Assembly: GCA_021151825.1 (NCBI GenBank)
Contig: JAGKWQ010000002.1
Location: forward strand, 186,001-250,000
Source: Cellvibrionaceae bacterium
Lineage (GTDB): Bacteria > Pseudomonadota > Gammaproteobacteria > Pseudomonadales > Cellvibrionaceae
Length of the DNA: 64,000 bases
Direction of reading: 5' to 3'
Shown here: positions 33,946-42,038 of the stretch, piece after piece
Numbering within the stretch: position 1 is the stretch's first letter
How the letters are laid out: each line of letters begins with the position of its first letter
Notes under the pieces: generated by a model
Told to the model about the DNA's origin: nothing
Databases searched by the model: none
What the model saw: the letters and a program-made list of their open reading frames with translations, nothing else
Translations under genes and position numbers: made by a program

Positions 33946-34153
33946 TGCGTTCATCCTCCACAGGAAAATTATGTTTTTTACAAAAGTCGATTAACGTGTC
34001 TGGCGATGGAAAGCGCAGACTAACAATACCGCCGTTATCGAAAGAGAAATCCAATGTTGGTGTGCATGTACCTAGCTCTTGTTGCGCCGGGCATTGTTGG
34101 ATCACCGCATCTACCAAGACATCTTTAAATTTGAACTGCGAAAAGACACTCAT
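33935..34153 (-). CDS. Unknown small protein, 72 residues
   Basis: Predicted beta/alpha fold (LDFSFDNGGIVSLRF; DTLIDFCKKHNF). It precedes and overlaps the basic protein gene and follows the membrane winged-helix gene by 13 bases. Part of the early leftward small-gene run after the primase. Function unknown. Confidence 0.55.
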   Translation of the reverse strand: MSVFSQFKFKDVLVDAVIQQCPAQQELGTCTPTLDFSFDNGGIVSLRFPSPDTLIDFCKKHNFPVEDERNAE

Positions 34154-34166
34154 CCCCCAAACCCCC

Positions 34167-35120
34167 TTACAGAATTACCGATTGAATTAGTTCGTATTGC
34201 TTCCCTTCTTTCTTCACTTTGTTTTGTTCTATCAAGTGATCCATTATTTTTTTTGCTATTGGGTGCCGCACTTTTCCTTCCTGAATTATTCGCCGCATGC
34301 TGGGTGGTTGCCCGAATATTCCAGCGAGTATTTGCGCGGCCAGTTCTTTTTCAGTTTCGTTTAGCTGGCTCGCTTTTTGTTGCTCCGGGGGCGGCGATTT
34401 TGTTGGTTGTGGTGTTGCGGGTTTTGGTGGTAGTTGCACTGGTTCGGGTAGTGTGGCCGGGGCAGATTTTTTGCCCATTCCACTTAATGCGAGCAGCGAT
34501 GCGATTGCGCAGATGTCTACAATTAACGCGAGCGTTACAAACGCGCCTTGACGCACTGCATCCGGAGACAGGCCCAAAGGTATGGACAGCGACGAAAAAA
34601 GCGATTGTGCGTTGCCCTGAACTGTTTGGCGGTAGTCTTTAATTTCTGCCAGTGCTTTATCGCGCTGCAACTCCAGTGTTTTTACTTTTTCAGCGGCTTC
34701 GTATGCGCGGGTGCGGAAACTGCCCTGGGCATCTGCCGCGACCAATGCATTCAACGTATCTATCTGTTGTTGCAGGCTGTTTAGTTGTTGCGTTTTTGTT
34801 TTGTATTCAAGGCTGTTTTGTTGCACGGATTGTGTTTGCTGGTTGTAAGCGTTCTCTAAAAAACCACTGGTAGCAGCAACAGATATTGCTAACAGTACAA
34901 CACCAATCAGCAACAACCCTGCCCCGCCAATATTGCGTTTTTTCAGGTAATAAATTCCCGCCGGAAAAAATGAATATTTGCAGGCTTCCAATGCAGCAGC
35001 GGTAACACCGGCCAGCACTTTTCCGAATTGATCTGTTGGCATTGAAGCCCAGAACAATACAGCGCTGGATAGTGTGACCATACACAAAAGTAATGTTGAT
35101 AATGCGATTATGAATTTCAT
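34167..35120 (-). CDS. Membrane protein with C-terminal winged-helix-like domain
   Basis: 317 residues from ATG at 35120 (GAGG 7 bases upstream). Three or so transmembrane segments in the first 110 residues (FIIALSTLLLCMVTLSSAVLF; GAGLLLIGVVLLAISVAATSG), then a periplasmic or cytosolic coiled coil (QQQIDTLNALVAADAQ; RDKALAEIKDY), another hydrophobic segment (FVTLALIVDICAIASLLAL), a Pro-rich linker and a C-terminal helical domain with a winged-helix look (MRRIIQEGKVRHPIAKKIMDHL...KKEGKQYEL). Position after the replication genes suggests a role in membrane tethering of replication or partition. Family unrecognised. Confidence 0.6.
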   Translation of the reverse strand: MKFIIALSTLLLCMVTLSSAVLFWASMPTDQFGKVLAGVTAAALEACKYSFFPAGIYYLKKRNIGGAGLLLIGVVLLAISVAATSGFLENAYNQQTQSVQQNSLEYKTKTQQLNSLQQQIDTLNALVAADAQGSFRTRAYEAAEKVKTLELQRDKALAEIKDYRQTVQGNAQSLFSSLSIPLGLSPDAVRQGAFVTLALIVDICAIASLLALSGMGKKSAPATLPEPVQLPPKPATPQPTKSPPPEQQKASQLNETEKELAAQILAGIFGQPPSMRRIIQEGKVRHPIAKKIMDHLIEQNKVKKEGKQYELIQSVIL

Positions 35121-35129
35121 CGCCAAACC

Positions 35130-35576
35130 TCACGCACGTGGCTCAAAAAATGATTTAAGAATTTTTTGTGCATCTGCCAAATCCGCTAACGCTTCACTAC
35201 GCAAGGTTTCACTTAAGTGACCAGACATTAAGCACGAACGTCCAAGCACTACTGCGCTTTTAATTTTCGCGATTTGTTTTTCATCCAGTGTGATAGTGCT
35301 GCGGCGAATTTCTTTTTTTGGTGATGGCGCTGGTGCCGGTAAAGGTGTGTGCGCAATTAACGGCATGCGTGCAACTACGGGTAATACAAAAACATTGGTG
35401 GTGCCGGTTTGGATTTCCATTTTGTGTTCCTCTTTGGCTATGACTTGGTTTTTTAACGTAATGATTAAAATCGGGTTATCTTTCACTTGCTCCCAGGTGA
35501 AGTGATTAAAAAGAACAGGTGTATTTTCAAAAGCGGTTTTGATTTCTTCTTCAGTGACTTCCTCCAAATTACGCAT
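35130..35576 (-). CDS. Unknown early prophage protein, 148 residues
   Basis: Helical N terminus (TEEEIKTAFENTPVLFNHFTWEQV), a Pro-rich middle and a helical C terminus (DEKQIAKIKSAVVLGRSCLMSGHL...LADLADAQKIL). No family is recognised. Overlaps the upstream gene by 8 bases and is followed by the membrane protein after 9 bases. Confidence 0.5.
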   Translation of the reverse strand: MRNLEEVTEEEIKTAFENTPVLFNHFTWEQVKDNPILIITLKNQVIAKEEHKMEIQTGTTNVFVLPVVARMPLIAHTPLPAPAPSPKKEIRRSTITLDEKQIAKIKSAVVLGRSCLMSGHLSETLRSEALADLADAQKILKSFFEPRA

Positions 35577-35919
35577 TGCATTTCCCCTTCACAGTTTTGT
35601 GTTTGCGTTGGCAAACGGCTTTCATTTCCCCACGCATTGCTTTTAAGTAGCTGCGCATTACTTGCATTTGATCCGGAGATAAATGCGCGATTGATTCCTC
35701 TATTTGGTGCGGATTGCAGTAGGTGATTAACCACCATGCTTCACATCGATAAAGGCGATTACGGAAGTCATCGGTTTGCAGCCCTGGTTGGCCAGAAATG
35801 AATGCCTCGCGCTCCTGTTTTGGTTTTTTGGTGAATAACTCCCACGCCATGCAATCAGCGCGGAATTCCTGGCTTTTTGGGTCTAGCGGTTCCTCAATGA
35901 AATGCGGGCGCAGTGCCAT
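35569..35919 (-). CDS. Unknown early prophage protein, 116 residues
   Basis: Helical protein (FRADCMAWELFTKKPKQEREAF; LYRCEAWWLITYCNP; LSPDQMQVMRSYLKAMRG). It looks like a conserved small phage protein with a C-E-A-W/R pattern. No function known to me. Coupled to the next gene by overlap. Confidence 0.55.
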   Translation of the reverse strand: MALRPHFIEEPLDPKSQEFRADCMAWELFTKKPKQEREAFISGQPGLQTDDFRNRLYRCEAWWLITYCNPHQIEESIAHLSPDQMQVMRSYLKAMRGEMKAVCQRKHKTVKGKCNA

Positions 35920-35931
35920 CGTTATGCGCCT

Positions 35932-36171
35932 CTACTTAAAGGATTTAAAAAAGGGTTTCAGGGAAGTGCCATTCCAACTGGCAACAACGGCTACATCGGC
36001 AACACCGCGATCAAAGCCAGTAATGACGCGGGTTGTACAGCTGCAACTTGTTGCCGATACCCCGCTTTTTGTCGGCAACATCGGCAACATTTTTGTTGCC
36101 AACTGTTGCCGGTCTGTAGCCGTTTTGTTGCCGGTAAGATCAGCGGGTAAGCCATTGTTTTTACTTTTCAT
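35932..36171 (-). CDS. Possible small protein overlapping the repeat cluster
   Basis: 79 residues, no clear fold, Thr/Ala/Lys-rich (TDRQQLATKMLPMLPTK). It lies in frame through the GTTGCC repeats, so it may be a chance frame. It ends 12 bases before the next gene. Confidence 0.35.
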   Translation of the reverse strand: MKSKNNGLPADLTGNKTATDRQQLATKMLPMLPTKSGVSATSCSCTTRVITGFDRGVADVAVVASWNGTSLKPFFKSFK

Positions 36172-36206
36172 TTTGTTAATTCCTAAGCTATGTTGCCGTT
36201 GTTGCC
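35980..36206. repeat. GTTGCC/GGCAAC repeat cluster, candidate replication origin
   Basis: Ten copies of GTTGCC or its complement within 227 bases (at about 35980, 35998, 36050, 36074, 36083, 36095, 36105, 36127, 36192, 36201), several extended to TGTTGCCGG. The cluster lies directly downstream of the primase-helicase gene. In P4 the alpha primase-helicase binds short iterons in its origin. A similar iteron origin is inferred here. Confidence 0.6.
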
Positions 36207-36270
36207 GGTTTTTTTAGTGAGTCACCCTTTTTTACCCAATATTTTCTAGGGGCAAAAAAATACATATGAA

Positions 36271-38955
36271 TCAATAAGTTGCAGATTCCGCCGGTTTTGC
36301 GAACACCCAGCACATGATTGGGTGCCCTTCTGACTTGGAACGAACCTTTTTCTGCCCTAGAAACCGGTAATGCTTGCTGTCAGGAAGCACTTTTTTAAGT
36401 TCGTTGATCGAGATAACTTCTTGGCCACGTTTGCGTGCATGCTCGAACCAGTCGTTCAAGTTAACGGCAATGAAACGTTTATCAGTGCTGTGATTCAGGC
36501 GTTGGATATCGACCGTTGACGTCTCGCCCTCTTCGGTGATTTTCATTACTTGGTTGTTGATCCAGTGGTAGGTTTCCCAGAACTGTTGAACCAATGGATG
36601 CTCGGCGTTCAACCGCAAGTCACGATCCATTGCGCGTTGCTCAAGGTGGGTTAGTGCTTTGTCCAGGGCGTCATCGTGAAAATTGGTGAACAACACACTG
36701 AGTGCGTCTACTGCGGCCATTACCTGCGCGTGGTTGTCTACTACGCGCTGGCTTTTGATGTTGGGATTTGCGGTGAGCCGTGCACGATGTTTTGGGAAGG
36801 CCGCAAAGAAAGCCTCCAACCATTTGTGCTCATGCGTTAAGACGTGATGCAGGTAACCAGATAATTGCTCTACGTCCATTTGCTTTAAGCGATCAGCAAT
36901 TGGAATGTTCTCGATGCGTTTGTGTGTCGTGGTGTAATGCAAGTGAACGATACGACTGAGAATCGCCGGGCTTGCTGCGATAGTTGCGTTTTGGCTGATT
37001 ACTAACGAACCACGAAAAATTAAATCGTTGGTTTGGTTGTCATTAGTTTTCACACCACGCGAAGCAATTGAACCATTGAGATCCGATATTTTTTTGTAGC
37101 GCTCCCAATCAACACCACCCAGTGTGCGACCGCCCTTCTGATTGCCGGTTGGCTCTTTGTCACTTTCCAAAAAAACCACAGGTAAGTTGGAAACTTGCGC
37201 AAGCGTTCGTGCTTCCGCCGACGAACTCATACTTAAAATGTCCACGCCTTCATAGTTAGTACGGCCAAGCATTTTCCAAAGGAAACGAATCAGCGTTGAT
37301 TTGCCCGCTTCCTTCTCGCCGGTAATTTCCATGAACGTTAAATTCTGGTGAACCTTTTTTATCTGCTGTGCAAATAAACTCAGCGTGAAAAAGCCGAGAG
37401 CTGCCAGCCCATTCATATCAAACACTTTGATGAAGTCGGGAAAAAAGCTTTGATCAAAAACAGTCGAATGAACAAACTCCATACCGCCCAAACTTGTTTT
37501 GATACTGCAATTACCAAAGTGCAAATATCCGTGCGCGTTAGTCTTAAAATAGCGACCAGATTGGTAACCAACATTTGGAAATACGTAGGATTCCGACATT
37601 TCCTCATAGCCGATGAAAGGCACCGTTTCCACGGTGTTAATATTTTGGCTACTCCACTTCTGTGTCAGGAAATCCAATTCCCTTGAACCACCTTTAAAGT
37701 GGCCGAAGTCGGTTTGATTAAGTAATGAAGTGGATATTGCCTTCGCGTCGCCAAGGTTGGATGGTGTGAATCCAACAAGGAACGACTTGCGGTGCTTTGG
37801 CATGAGCACATCGAACAGATATTTACGCTCTTGAGTAAACTTATCTTTTTCTATGTGTAGGAAATTAAGCTCGCAATTGGCGATGTGATTTACCGATAAG
37901 CAACCAACAAAAACGTTAAAGTATTCTTCACTCCATTGAATTTTATCGTTGGCTAATTCTTTAGACAGCTTGTCACTAATCACTCGCACCGAATAGGTTT
38001 CCTTTTCGAAACTCAGCACGGTGTAAGTGAAATAAGTCCAGCAATACAGTGCGAACGCTTTGCGCTTAACGTCTCTAGCAGAAAGCAAACGGCCACGCCA
38101 TTTACAATCCTCCAGATATTCAGCAGTAAGCGCACCATCACGAAACAAATCATCCCAATCAACAGATTCTGAGTGAGGCAAACTGATACGTGCAGCCTCA
38201 TTCATTTTGTTAATTTCACGCAGGAACTTAACGCTAGCAAATTCACCGGCCATGCCAGCGTCATAAGCGAGGCACCATGTAATGTTGCGGCCTTTATTCG
38301 CATTGATTAGATCGCGTGGCAAATTATTTGAGCTAAAGGCAGCAACAGTTTTGTGACCAGCTAAAGAGAATGCCATCGCGTGGAAAATACCTTCCACGAT
38401 ATAAACATCGTCCTTGTCTTCGAGTACTTGCCCCGGTGGTGTCCAGCATTTGTCCTTATACTTTGTGCCGAATTTAAAATCGGCCTTGTTTGGCGCTTCA
38501 CCATTTTTGGTATTGTCGCGAATATCGCGCTCGTTTATCAGGCGATCCCACCAGCAACCATCCCACAATAAAAAGCGAACAGTTTCAGCGAGGCGACCGT
38601 TCTTCAAACGCATTGCGCCTTGCTCAAACCACTGTTCAGTTTTTATTAAGGGGAAACCACGCACCATCGACATATAAGCTTTTGCCGTGGCATTAGGATT
38701 ATCTTGGGTCGCTGGATGTTTATCAGCGAGATTCGCCCACAAATGGCTATAGCGAGCCTTGGTTGATTCGGTGTAACCGCATTTGTTAGTGCGGTTGCAC
38801 TTCAACTGAAATGGTTTTTCCAAGCTAATAAAAACTTCACGCTCTTTGCAGTCCGGACACTTACCACCGTAAAGCGCTTTTGCACCTGGTTTACTTTTGA
38901 AATCTAGTTGGGAGTCGTTAATCAACGCCTCAACTATTTGTTGTTCGATACTCAT
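36271..38955 (-). CDS. Primase-helicase (P4 alpha-like) replication protein
   Basis: 894 residues. An N-terminal zinc ribbon (CPDC at 33-36, Cys53 and Cys59) leads into a TOPRIM-like segment (DVYIVEGIFHAMAFSLAG; TWCLAYDAGMAGEF). A superfamily-3/AAA-type helicase core with Walker A GEKEAGKST lies near the middle, followed by FLESDKEPTGNQKG (Walker B region) and a long helical C terminus. This combination in one protein is that of P4 alpha and related prophage replication proteins. It starts 36 bases after the Cox-like gene and precedes the GTTGCC cluster. Confidence 0.85.
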   Translation of the reverse strand: MSIEQQIVEALINDSQLDFKSKPGAKALYGGKCPDCKEREVFISLEKPFQLKCNRTNKCGYTESTKARYSHLWANLADKHPATQDNPNATAKAYMSMVRGFPLIKTEQWFEQGAMRLKNGRLAETVRFLLWDGCWWDRLINERDIRDNTKNGEAPNKADFKFGTKYKDKCWTPPGQVLEDKDDVYIVEGIFHAMAFSLAGHKTVAAFSSNNLPRDLINANKGRNITWCLAYDAGMAGEFASVKFLREINKMNEAARISLPHSESVDWDDLFRDGALTAEYLEDCKWRGRLLSARDVKRKAFALYCWTYFTYTVLSFEKETYSVRVISDKLSKELANDKIQWSEEYFNVFVGCLSVNHIANCELNFLHIEKDKFTQERKYLFDVLMPKHRKSFLVGFTPSNLGDAKAISTSLLNQTDFGHFKGGSRELDFLTQKWSSQNINTVETVPFIGYEEMSESYVFPNVGYQSGRYFKTNAHGYLHFGNCSIKTSLGGMEFVHSTVFDQSFFPDFIKVFDMNGLAALGFFTLSLFAQQIKKVHQNLTFMEITGEKEAGKSTLIRFLWKMLGRTNYEGVDILSMSSSAEARTLAQVSNLPVVFLESDKEPTGNQKGGRTLGGVDWERYKKISDLNGSIASRGVKTNDNQTNDLIFRGSLVISQNATIAASPAILSRIVHLHYTTTHKRIENIPIADRLKQMDVEQLSGYLHHVLTHEHKWLEAFFAAFPKHRARLTANPNIKSQRVVDNHAQVMAAVDALSVLFTNFHDDALDKALTHLEQRAMDRDLRLNAEHPLVQQFWETYHWINNQVMKITEEGETSTVDIQRLNHSTDKRFIAVNLNDWFEHARKRGQEVISINELKKVLPDSKHYRFLGQKKVRSKSEGHPIMCWVFAKPAESATY

Positions 38956-38991
38956 GCGAATAGCTCCACCAAAATCATTTTTGTCTTTGTG

Positions 38992-39210
38992 TTAGGTGTT
39001 CTTCTTCACATCGTTTAAGCAGCGATTGGTTAGCTCCGCGATATTCACAAAGCGGCGCTTTCCAATTTTTATGCTGGGGAGACGATTGGTTTCAACCATA
39101 CCGCGCACGGTGTCTTGGGAGATCCCGATTTTTTGACTGAAAGCCTCCTGGTCCATGATTGGGACGTCGATGGCAACGGGTAAGGGCTGACCATATTGAT
39201 TTTGACTCAT
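38992..39210 (-). CDS. Cox/excisionase-like DNA-binding protein
   Basis: 72 residues from ATG at 39210 (GAGG upstream); the longer frame is not used. MDQEAFSQKIGISQDTVRGMVETNRLPSIKIGKRRFVNI is a MerR/AlpA-type winged helix-turn-helix. It is divergent from the HTH gene at 39366 with operators between, which is the P2 C/Cox arrangement. It should act in excision and as a counter-repressor. Confidence 0.75.
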   Translation of the reverse strand: MSQNQYGQPLPVAIDVPIMDQEAFSQKIGISQDTVRGMVETNRLPSIKIGKRRFVNIAELTNRCLNDVKKNT

Positions 39211-39238
39211 ATATAAACCTCTGTATTTGCTTATTTGT

Positions 39239-39255
39239 TTTGAACTATGTTCAAA
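39239..39255. promoter_or_regulatory. Operator-like palindrome 1
   Basis: TTTGAAC TAT GTTCAAA, a perfect 17-bp dyad between the divergent Cox-like and HTH genes. The same half-site recurs 87 bases away. Binding by the HTH protein (immunity) is the natural reading. Confidence 0.7.
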
Positions 39256-39325
39256 CTCTAGAGGCAAAAAATCGGCGAGTCAATGGTTTTATGGAATAAT
39301 TTGGTAAATAGTGCAACAACAAGGG

Positions 39326-39342
39326 CTTGAAGTATGTTCAAA
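39326..39342. promoter_or_regulatory. Operator-like palindrome 2
   Basis: CTTGAAG TAT GTTCAAA; the same 17-bp plan as operator 1, with TTGAA/TTCAA arms kept and outer positions mismatched. It lies 24 bases upstream of the HTH start codon. Confidence 0.65.
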
Positions 39343-39365
39343 CAATGGCATTTGGAAATAAAAAA

Positions 39366-39659
39366 ATGGATATAACTCCGGGCAAAAGACTGTTCCAAGC
39401 GAGGGAGTTAATGGGTATTAGTCGATCTGACTTCGCCCAGCTAACAAACATGAAATACCTACGATTAGTGACTATTGAAAATGATCGTGGGCGAGTAGCA
39501 GTTGACGACGTTGCATTAGTTGTCTCGAAGTTTCCTGAATTGTTGGAGTGGCTGGTCATTGGTACTCCTATCGATATTAAGACCTGCGCGAAAAGCAAAA
39601 ATGAATACATACGCACTCTTGCTGACAACCTTGAAACTCATGGATATCCAGAGGTGTAA
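39366..39659 (+). CDS. Small HTH protein, candidate prophage repressor (gpC-like)
   Basis: 97 residues from ATG at 39366, with GGA 12 bases upstream. The frame runs upstream to 39327 but that covers operator 2. RLFQARELMGISRSDFAQLTNMKYLRLVTIEND is a Cro/CI-type helix-turn-helix. It lies between the Cox-like gene and integrase, as gene C of P2 does. It is probably the immunity repressor, acting on the two palindromes. Confidence 0.7.
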   Translation: MDITPGKRLFQARELMGISRSDFAQLTNMKYLRLVTIENDRGRVAVDDVALVVSKFPELLEWLVIGTPIDIKTCAKSKNEYIRTLADNLETHGYPEV

Positions 39660-39662
39660 TAG

Positions 39663-40733
39663 ATGGCGGTGACAAGTAAGGACAAGGTTCGGCAAGTTGA
39701 ACCTGGCATTTGGAAGCTGATTGATGACCGGTTTTATGTGGAAATTCGCCCACATGGTCGCGATGGGAAAAAGGTTAAAAAGACCTGCAGCAAACTAGAA
39801 GAAGCCCGCCAATTTAAACGCGATGAGATGCACAAGGCTCAAGCGGGAGACTCGCCCAACCAAAATACAAACACTACCATCCGATTAAGTGATTTAGTTG
39901 AAGAATGGTATAAATTGCATGGCTACGCATTGAAAGATGGCGCCGGCAGGAAAGGTATTTTGTTGTATGACTGCGAACTATTGGGCAACCCCGTAGCCAG
40001 TGAATTTACCGCTGAAAAATTCGTTATTTTTCGCAAATCTCGATTAGAAACACCGCGCTCATCTGCAACAGGAAAGATGATTACCGCAAACACAGTTAAT
40101 CATTCACAGGCTTATTTTTGCGCGGTTTTTAACACACTTATCAAACTCGGGAAGTGGACCTTACCAAACCCTTTGCATGGCCTGCCAAAGTTAAAAATCG
40201 ATGAACCTGATTTGTGCTTTTTAGATAAAGGGCAGATCAAATTATTACTCAGTGAATTGAAGGTATCAACAACGCAGGATTTATACATAATTGCAAAAGT
40301 TTGTCTCTCTACTGGTGCCCGTTGGGGAGAAGCTGCAAGCCTGAAGGCTACACACGTCCGAGGCAATAAAATCCATTACAGCAAGACAAAGAGCGGTAAA
40401 GCCAGGTCAATTCCTATTAGCTCTGAACTTGAAGAAGAAATACTTAAAGGGCGCCCCAAAAATGGCCTTCTATTTAACCAAAAGAACCATCGGCATGGTT
40501 TCGAGGATGCGGTATCGAGAGCCGGGATTAAGCTTCCTGATGGCCAGTTAACGCACGTTTTAAGGCACACATTTGCCAGCCATTTCATGATTAATGATGG
40601 AAACATTTTGAAGCTGAAAGAGATTCTAGGGCATGCCACCCTGGATATGACAATTCGATATGCCAAGCTGGCCCCTAGCCATCTCTCGCAAGCGGTTACT
40701 CATAATCCAATCGCCACACTTTACGCCGCATGA
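39663..40733 (+). CDS. int: Tyrosine integrase
   Basis: 356 residues. An Arm-type N terminus (PHGRDGKKVKKTC) and SAM-like core are followed by the catalytic half: STGARWGEAASL (Arg I), THVLRHTFASHF (H-x-L-R-H), GHATLDMTIRYAKL (His/Trp site and catalytic Tyr). It is a phage integrase, 3 bases after the HTH gene, and points to the att site about 105 bases after its stop. It recombines into tRNA-Leu. Confidence 0.95.
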   Translation: MAVTSKDKVRQVEPGIWKLIDDRFYVEIRPHGRDGKKVKKTCSKLEEARQFKRDEMHKAQAGDSPNQNTNTTIRLSDLVEEWYKLHGYALKDGAGRKGILLYDCELLGNPVASEFTAEKFVIFRKSRLETPRSSATGKMITANTVNHSQAYFCAVFNTLIKLGKWTLPNPLHGLPKLKIDEPDLCFLDKGQIKLLLSELKVSTTQDLYIIAKVCLSTGARWGEAASLKATHVRGNKIHYSKTKSGKARSIPISSELEEEILKGRPKNGLLFNQKNHRHGFEDAVSRAGIKLPDGQLTHVLRHTFASHFMINDGNILKLKEILGHATLDMTIRYAKLAPSHLSQAVTHNPIATLYAA

Positions 40734-40758
40734 GGGGGCACAAAGGGGGCACACATTG

Positions 40759-40824
40759 GTGTAATACTGTGGTTTATTTTGGTAAATCTATGATTTAAAA
40801 GGCTGATTTCCCACAGTATTACAC
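40759..40824. repeat. Perfect 14-bp inverted repeat between int and attR
   Basis: GTGTAATACTGTGG at 40759-40772 and its exact complement at 40811-40824, spacer 38 bases. It also follows a short GGGGGCACA direct repeat (from 40735). It could be the int terminator region, but lacks a T-run. Arm-type sites for integrase or Cox are more likely. Confidence 0.8.
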
Positions 40825-40837
40825 TATTTCACCCCAA

Positions 40838-40899
40838 GCACCGGATTCAAAATCCGGCGCCCTTAAAGCGTGTCGGTTCGAGTCCGACCACTGGCACCA
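40838..40899 (+). tRNA. 3' fragment of tRNA-Leu(CAA), attR remnant
   Basis: The anticodon arm (CCGGA-TTCAAAA-TCCGG, anticodon CAA), the class II variable arm (CGC..GCG), T arm (GTCGG-TTCGAGT-CCGAC) and CACTGGC-A-CCA are intact. The D arm and 5' acceptor strand (GCCAGTG expected) are missing; upstream is phage sequence. So this is the host 3' end displaced by integration. The phage should carry a copy that rebuilds the gene at the other end. It is not a working tRNA by itself. Confidence 0.92.
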
Positions 40900-40908
40900 A
40901 ATCCGAAA

Positions 40909-40936
40909 GGGCTTACAGAAATGTAAGCCCTTTTTT
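40909..40936 (+). terminator. tRNA-Leu terminator
   Basis: GGGCTTACA-GAAA-TGTAAGCCC with six T. It follows the tRNA 3' end by 10 bases, so it is the host terminator of the original tRNA gene and shows that this side is the chromosome. Confidence 0.85.
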
Positions 40937-41040
40937 ATTGCCTCCAATTTTTACATTAACCTTCCGAAATACGCATATAAGCTGTCACTTTTTAAGACCC
41001 CGCATAAATCGGCATTACCTTATTTCAATTTCTCAGCCAC

Positions 41041-41379
41041 TCAATATTCAGGCGTAACAATCGGCCACCCCTGCTCATTGGTTAATCCAATTACCACAAT
41101 GCGACCAGGAGCAATCGTTGATTTAACTGTTTTCCAAGCCAGGACATACTGATGGGGAAGTAACGTTCGCCAGCTATGGCATTCAGCACCCGAACTGTTT
41201 GAGATACGCGTAGCGATAACGTTGACAAATTCACCCACATATCTATCAACTACCGATTTAAACGTGAATCCCACAAATGGCAACTTTATAAAAGAGTCAT
41301 CTCCACTAAAACCCGTAATAAATATTTCAGGCATCCAATGCCTATACGTCACACCTGCAGGACAATCCATAGCAGCCAT
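41041..41379 (-). CDS. Orphan protein next to attR, unknown
   Basis: 112 residues with a near-perfect AGGAGGT ribosome site. The N terminus (DCPAGVTYRHWMPEIF) echoes CPAGVQWNGFPEIF of the prophage tail protein at 6692-8014. The rest is beta-rich with several Ile/Val/Trp patches. It is outside the att site and could be a fragment or relic of another phage tail protein, or a chance similarity. Unknown function. Confidence 0.5.
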   Translation of the reverse strand: MAAMDCPAGVTYRHWMPEIFITGFSGDDSFIKLPFVGFTFKSVVDRYVGEFVNVIATRISNSSGAECHSWRTLLPHQYVLAWKTVKSTIAPGRIVVIGLTNEQGWPIVTPEY

Positions 41380-42038
41380 AGCGCACCTCCTACTATTGGT
41401 TTACATAATAGATATTGCGCTGATAATTTATTTTTAAAGCTCTTATTACGAGTCATCGCTGATTTTTAATATTGCGTTTACATTTCCTGTGATGCAGTTA
41501 GCAATGAAATTGATATTTCTGAATATCACCTGAATATATAAAATAAATCACAATCGATATTAACCAATCCTGCCATGAAAAATTTTATCCAACGGCATTA
41601 ACACTCTAGAGAAAGAGTAAATAATAGAAATTAATTTCAAAACTATTTTTTAAATAAACTTACCAGATTAATATTTTAAAAATTTTATTAAAAAACAATT
41701 AATACGCTGGAAAAATATTCTAAAAAAATTAGTAAAAACCAACAATTAACATAACTGATAGACCCTCAGCGTTTTTAGCACAAACAGCATTTCTGATTTA
41801 TATTCAACGCGCACTGGAAAGAATCGAGCAGCACACCAACGGCCAAATAATATTATCTGATCTGCAAAACTCATATTCTGGAACCTATCGAAGAACATTT
41901 GCGCATATTCAAAAATCACCCGCAAACGCCACATCCATCAGCCAACCCCACCGAAATAAGGGTTCATGAACCCTTATTTTTCCCGTATCATAAGCGGCTC
42001 GCAGCAGTCCCCTACCCCAATTCCAAGCCACAGATCGC
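41380..42038. other. AT-rich intergenic stretch next to the prophage
   Basis: About 660 bases without a convincing gene. 41400-41760 is very AT-rich and has only short frames. A 62-residue leftward frame (41746-41934) has no ribosome site and is doubtful. A perfect 26-bp palindrome ends the region (see below). Confidence 0.7.
41954..41984. terminator. Perfect 26-bp palindrome with T-run
   Basis: AAATAAGGGTTCA mirrored exactly by TGAACCCTTATTT, followed by TT. A strong hairpin, terminator-like in both directions, 55 bases before the cyclase-like gene. Confidence 0.7.

Larger units (their letters stand above)
1..40899. mobile_element. P2-like (kappa/K139-type) prophage, left end outside window
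   Basis: The block holds recognisable P2-type modules in P2-like order: integrase, a small HTH protein, Cox-like protein, primase-helicase, portal and large terminase divergent from scaffold/capsid, then tail genes. Several tail genes resemble families I know from Vibrio kappa/K139 phages (DUF2586 sheath, DUF2597 tube, DUF2590). The right boundary is a 3' piece of tRNA-Leu. The matching left end and the intact tRNA must lie upstream of the window. All structural modules expected of a P2-like phage are present without obvious breaks, so it may be functional. That is an inference. Confidence 0.93.

Noticed and set aside
33726..34642. Rightward frames opposite the early small genes
   Set aside because: No ribosome sites, odd composition; they are antisense shadows of the leftward genes at 33661-35120.
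40734..41040. A possible complete tRNA-Leu gene
   Set aside because: No GCCAGTG acceptor strand or D arm is found upstream of the anticodon arm. Only the 3' part is present.
41746..41934. Short leftward frame in the AT-rich gap
   Set aside because: No ribosome site, no recognisable domain, and it could be chance in AT-rich DNA.
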